Source: JAAYPI01 sp036734385 (GTDB lineage: Bacteria > Bacteroidota > Bacteroidia > Bacteroidales > Paludibacteraceae). Taken from it: 64,000 nt of DNA. The notes below the pieces were generated by a model that searched no databases, was not told the origin of the DNA, and worked only from the letters and a program-made list of their open reading frames with translations. This document shows, one piece after another, positions 63,922 through 64,000 of this stretch. Location of the stretch: NCBI GenBank assembly GCA_036734385.1, contig DAIMYQ010000006.1:7339-71338 (forward strand). The letters run 5' to 3'. How positions within the stretch are numbered: the stretch's first letter is position 1; every line of letters begins with the position of its first letter. The position numbers and the translations under genes were made by a program.

Positions 63922-64000
63922 ATGAAAAACAAACATCTACTCGAAAACTTTAGGTATTCCTTTAAGAAAAAATTGGTTACCTTGCTTCTTGTTTGTACAG
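63922..64000 (+). CDS. N-terminus of an exported protein, partial
   Basis: The ATG at 63922 opens a frame of 26 residues to the window edge. It is a long Sec-type signal with basic N-region (RYSFKKKLVTLLLVCT). The long, basic pre-signal segment is like that of SusC/TonB-dependent receptors in Bacteroidetes, but too little is present to decide. Confidence 0.45.
   Translation, partial: MKNKHLLENFRYSFKKKLVTLLLVCT

Noticed and set aside
1..64000. tRNA, rRNA, CRISPR arrays, insertion sequences or prophage
   Set aside because: Reading both strands I found no cloverleaf-type sequence, no regular spacer-repeat array and no transposase, integrase or phage structural gene.

Overview
The window is a piece of a low-GC Bacteroidota chromosome, most likely Bacteroidales. 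Four things point there. Promoters have the TTG - about 20 bp - TAnnTTTG form. Secreted proteins end in type IX secretion (T9SS) sorting domains, as in Porphyromonas, Tannerella and Paludibacter relatives. Several families are Bacteroidetes-specific (DUF4301, DUF4292, the succinylornithine-type carbamoyltransferase, an EF-G paralog with a degenerate GTPase centre). The mnmG-apt-uvrC and dut-TPR-DUF4292-EnvC gene orders also fit. I see no tRNA, rRNA, CRISPR array, insertion sequence or prophage. The window is mostly core genome, with a few accessory insertions.

Layout. 1-2000: the end of an outer-membrane beta-barrel gene, a PAP2/Aur1-type phosphatase and a YbaK-like deacylase. 2000-9700: a complete phosphate island, with a porin divergent from pstSCAB-phoU and a PhoB/PhoR-like two-component pair. 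9700-16500: a secreted GH13 amylase, the EF-G paralog, a tandem repeat element and ychF. 16600-20200: coiled-coil gene, hemW, vanZ-like and dprA, closed by a third, inverted copy of the repeat. 20700-32700: nadA, then deoC-dtd, two T9SS-secreted endonuclease I genes on the opposite strand, and the leftward operon nucleoside-gate gene-ybeY-mnmG-apt-uvrC, with a perfect parS-like palindrome between mnmG and apt. 32800-40400: a TerB/J-domain protein, RNase R and dut-TPR-DUF4292-EnvC. 40400-48600: asnS, DUF4301, and an outer-membrane protein/TPR pair interrupted by a 100-N scaffold gap. 48700-54700: argF', cysS, thioesterase, OmpA and miaB. 54700-64000: a methyltransferase preceded by a large inverted repeat, greA-HIT, ribD-cls-aroK facing prmC-recX, a YidE/AspT-type transporter, and the start of another exported protein.

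How the genes work together. The phosphate island holds outer-membrane entry, periplasmic capture, inner-membrane transport and the regulatory loop in one place. The secreted amylase and two secreted nucleases suggest scavenging of alpha-glucan and extracellular DNA, with DeoC able to feed deoxyribose phosphate into central metabolism. The envelope genes (EnvC-like, DUF4292, OmpA, two TPR proteins, beta-barrel protein) are housekeeping for a Gram-negative envelope.

The most interesting leads are: motif-level evidence that DUF4301 is a UDP-sugar-pyrophosphorylase-like nucleotidyltransferase; the parS-like site at mnmG; the EF-G paralog lacking the catalytic His; a Ser at the specificity position of the carbamoyltransferase; an unassigned repeat family; and proof from sequence that the N-gap is artificial and the gene across it intact.
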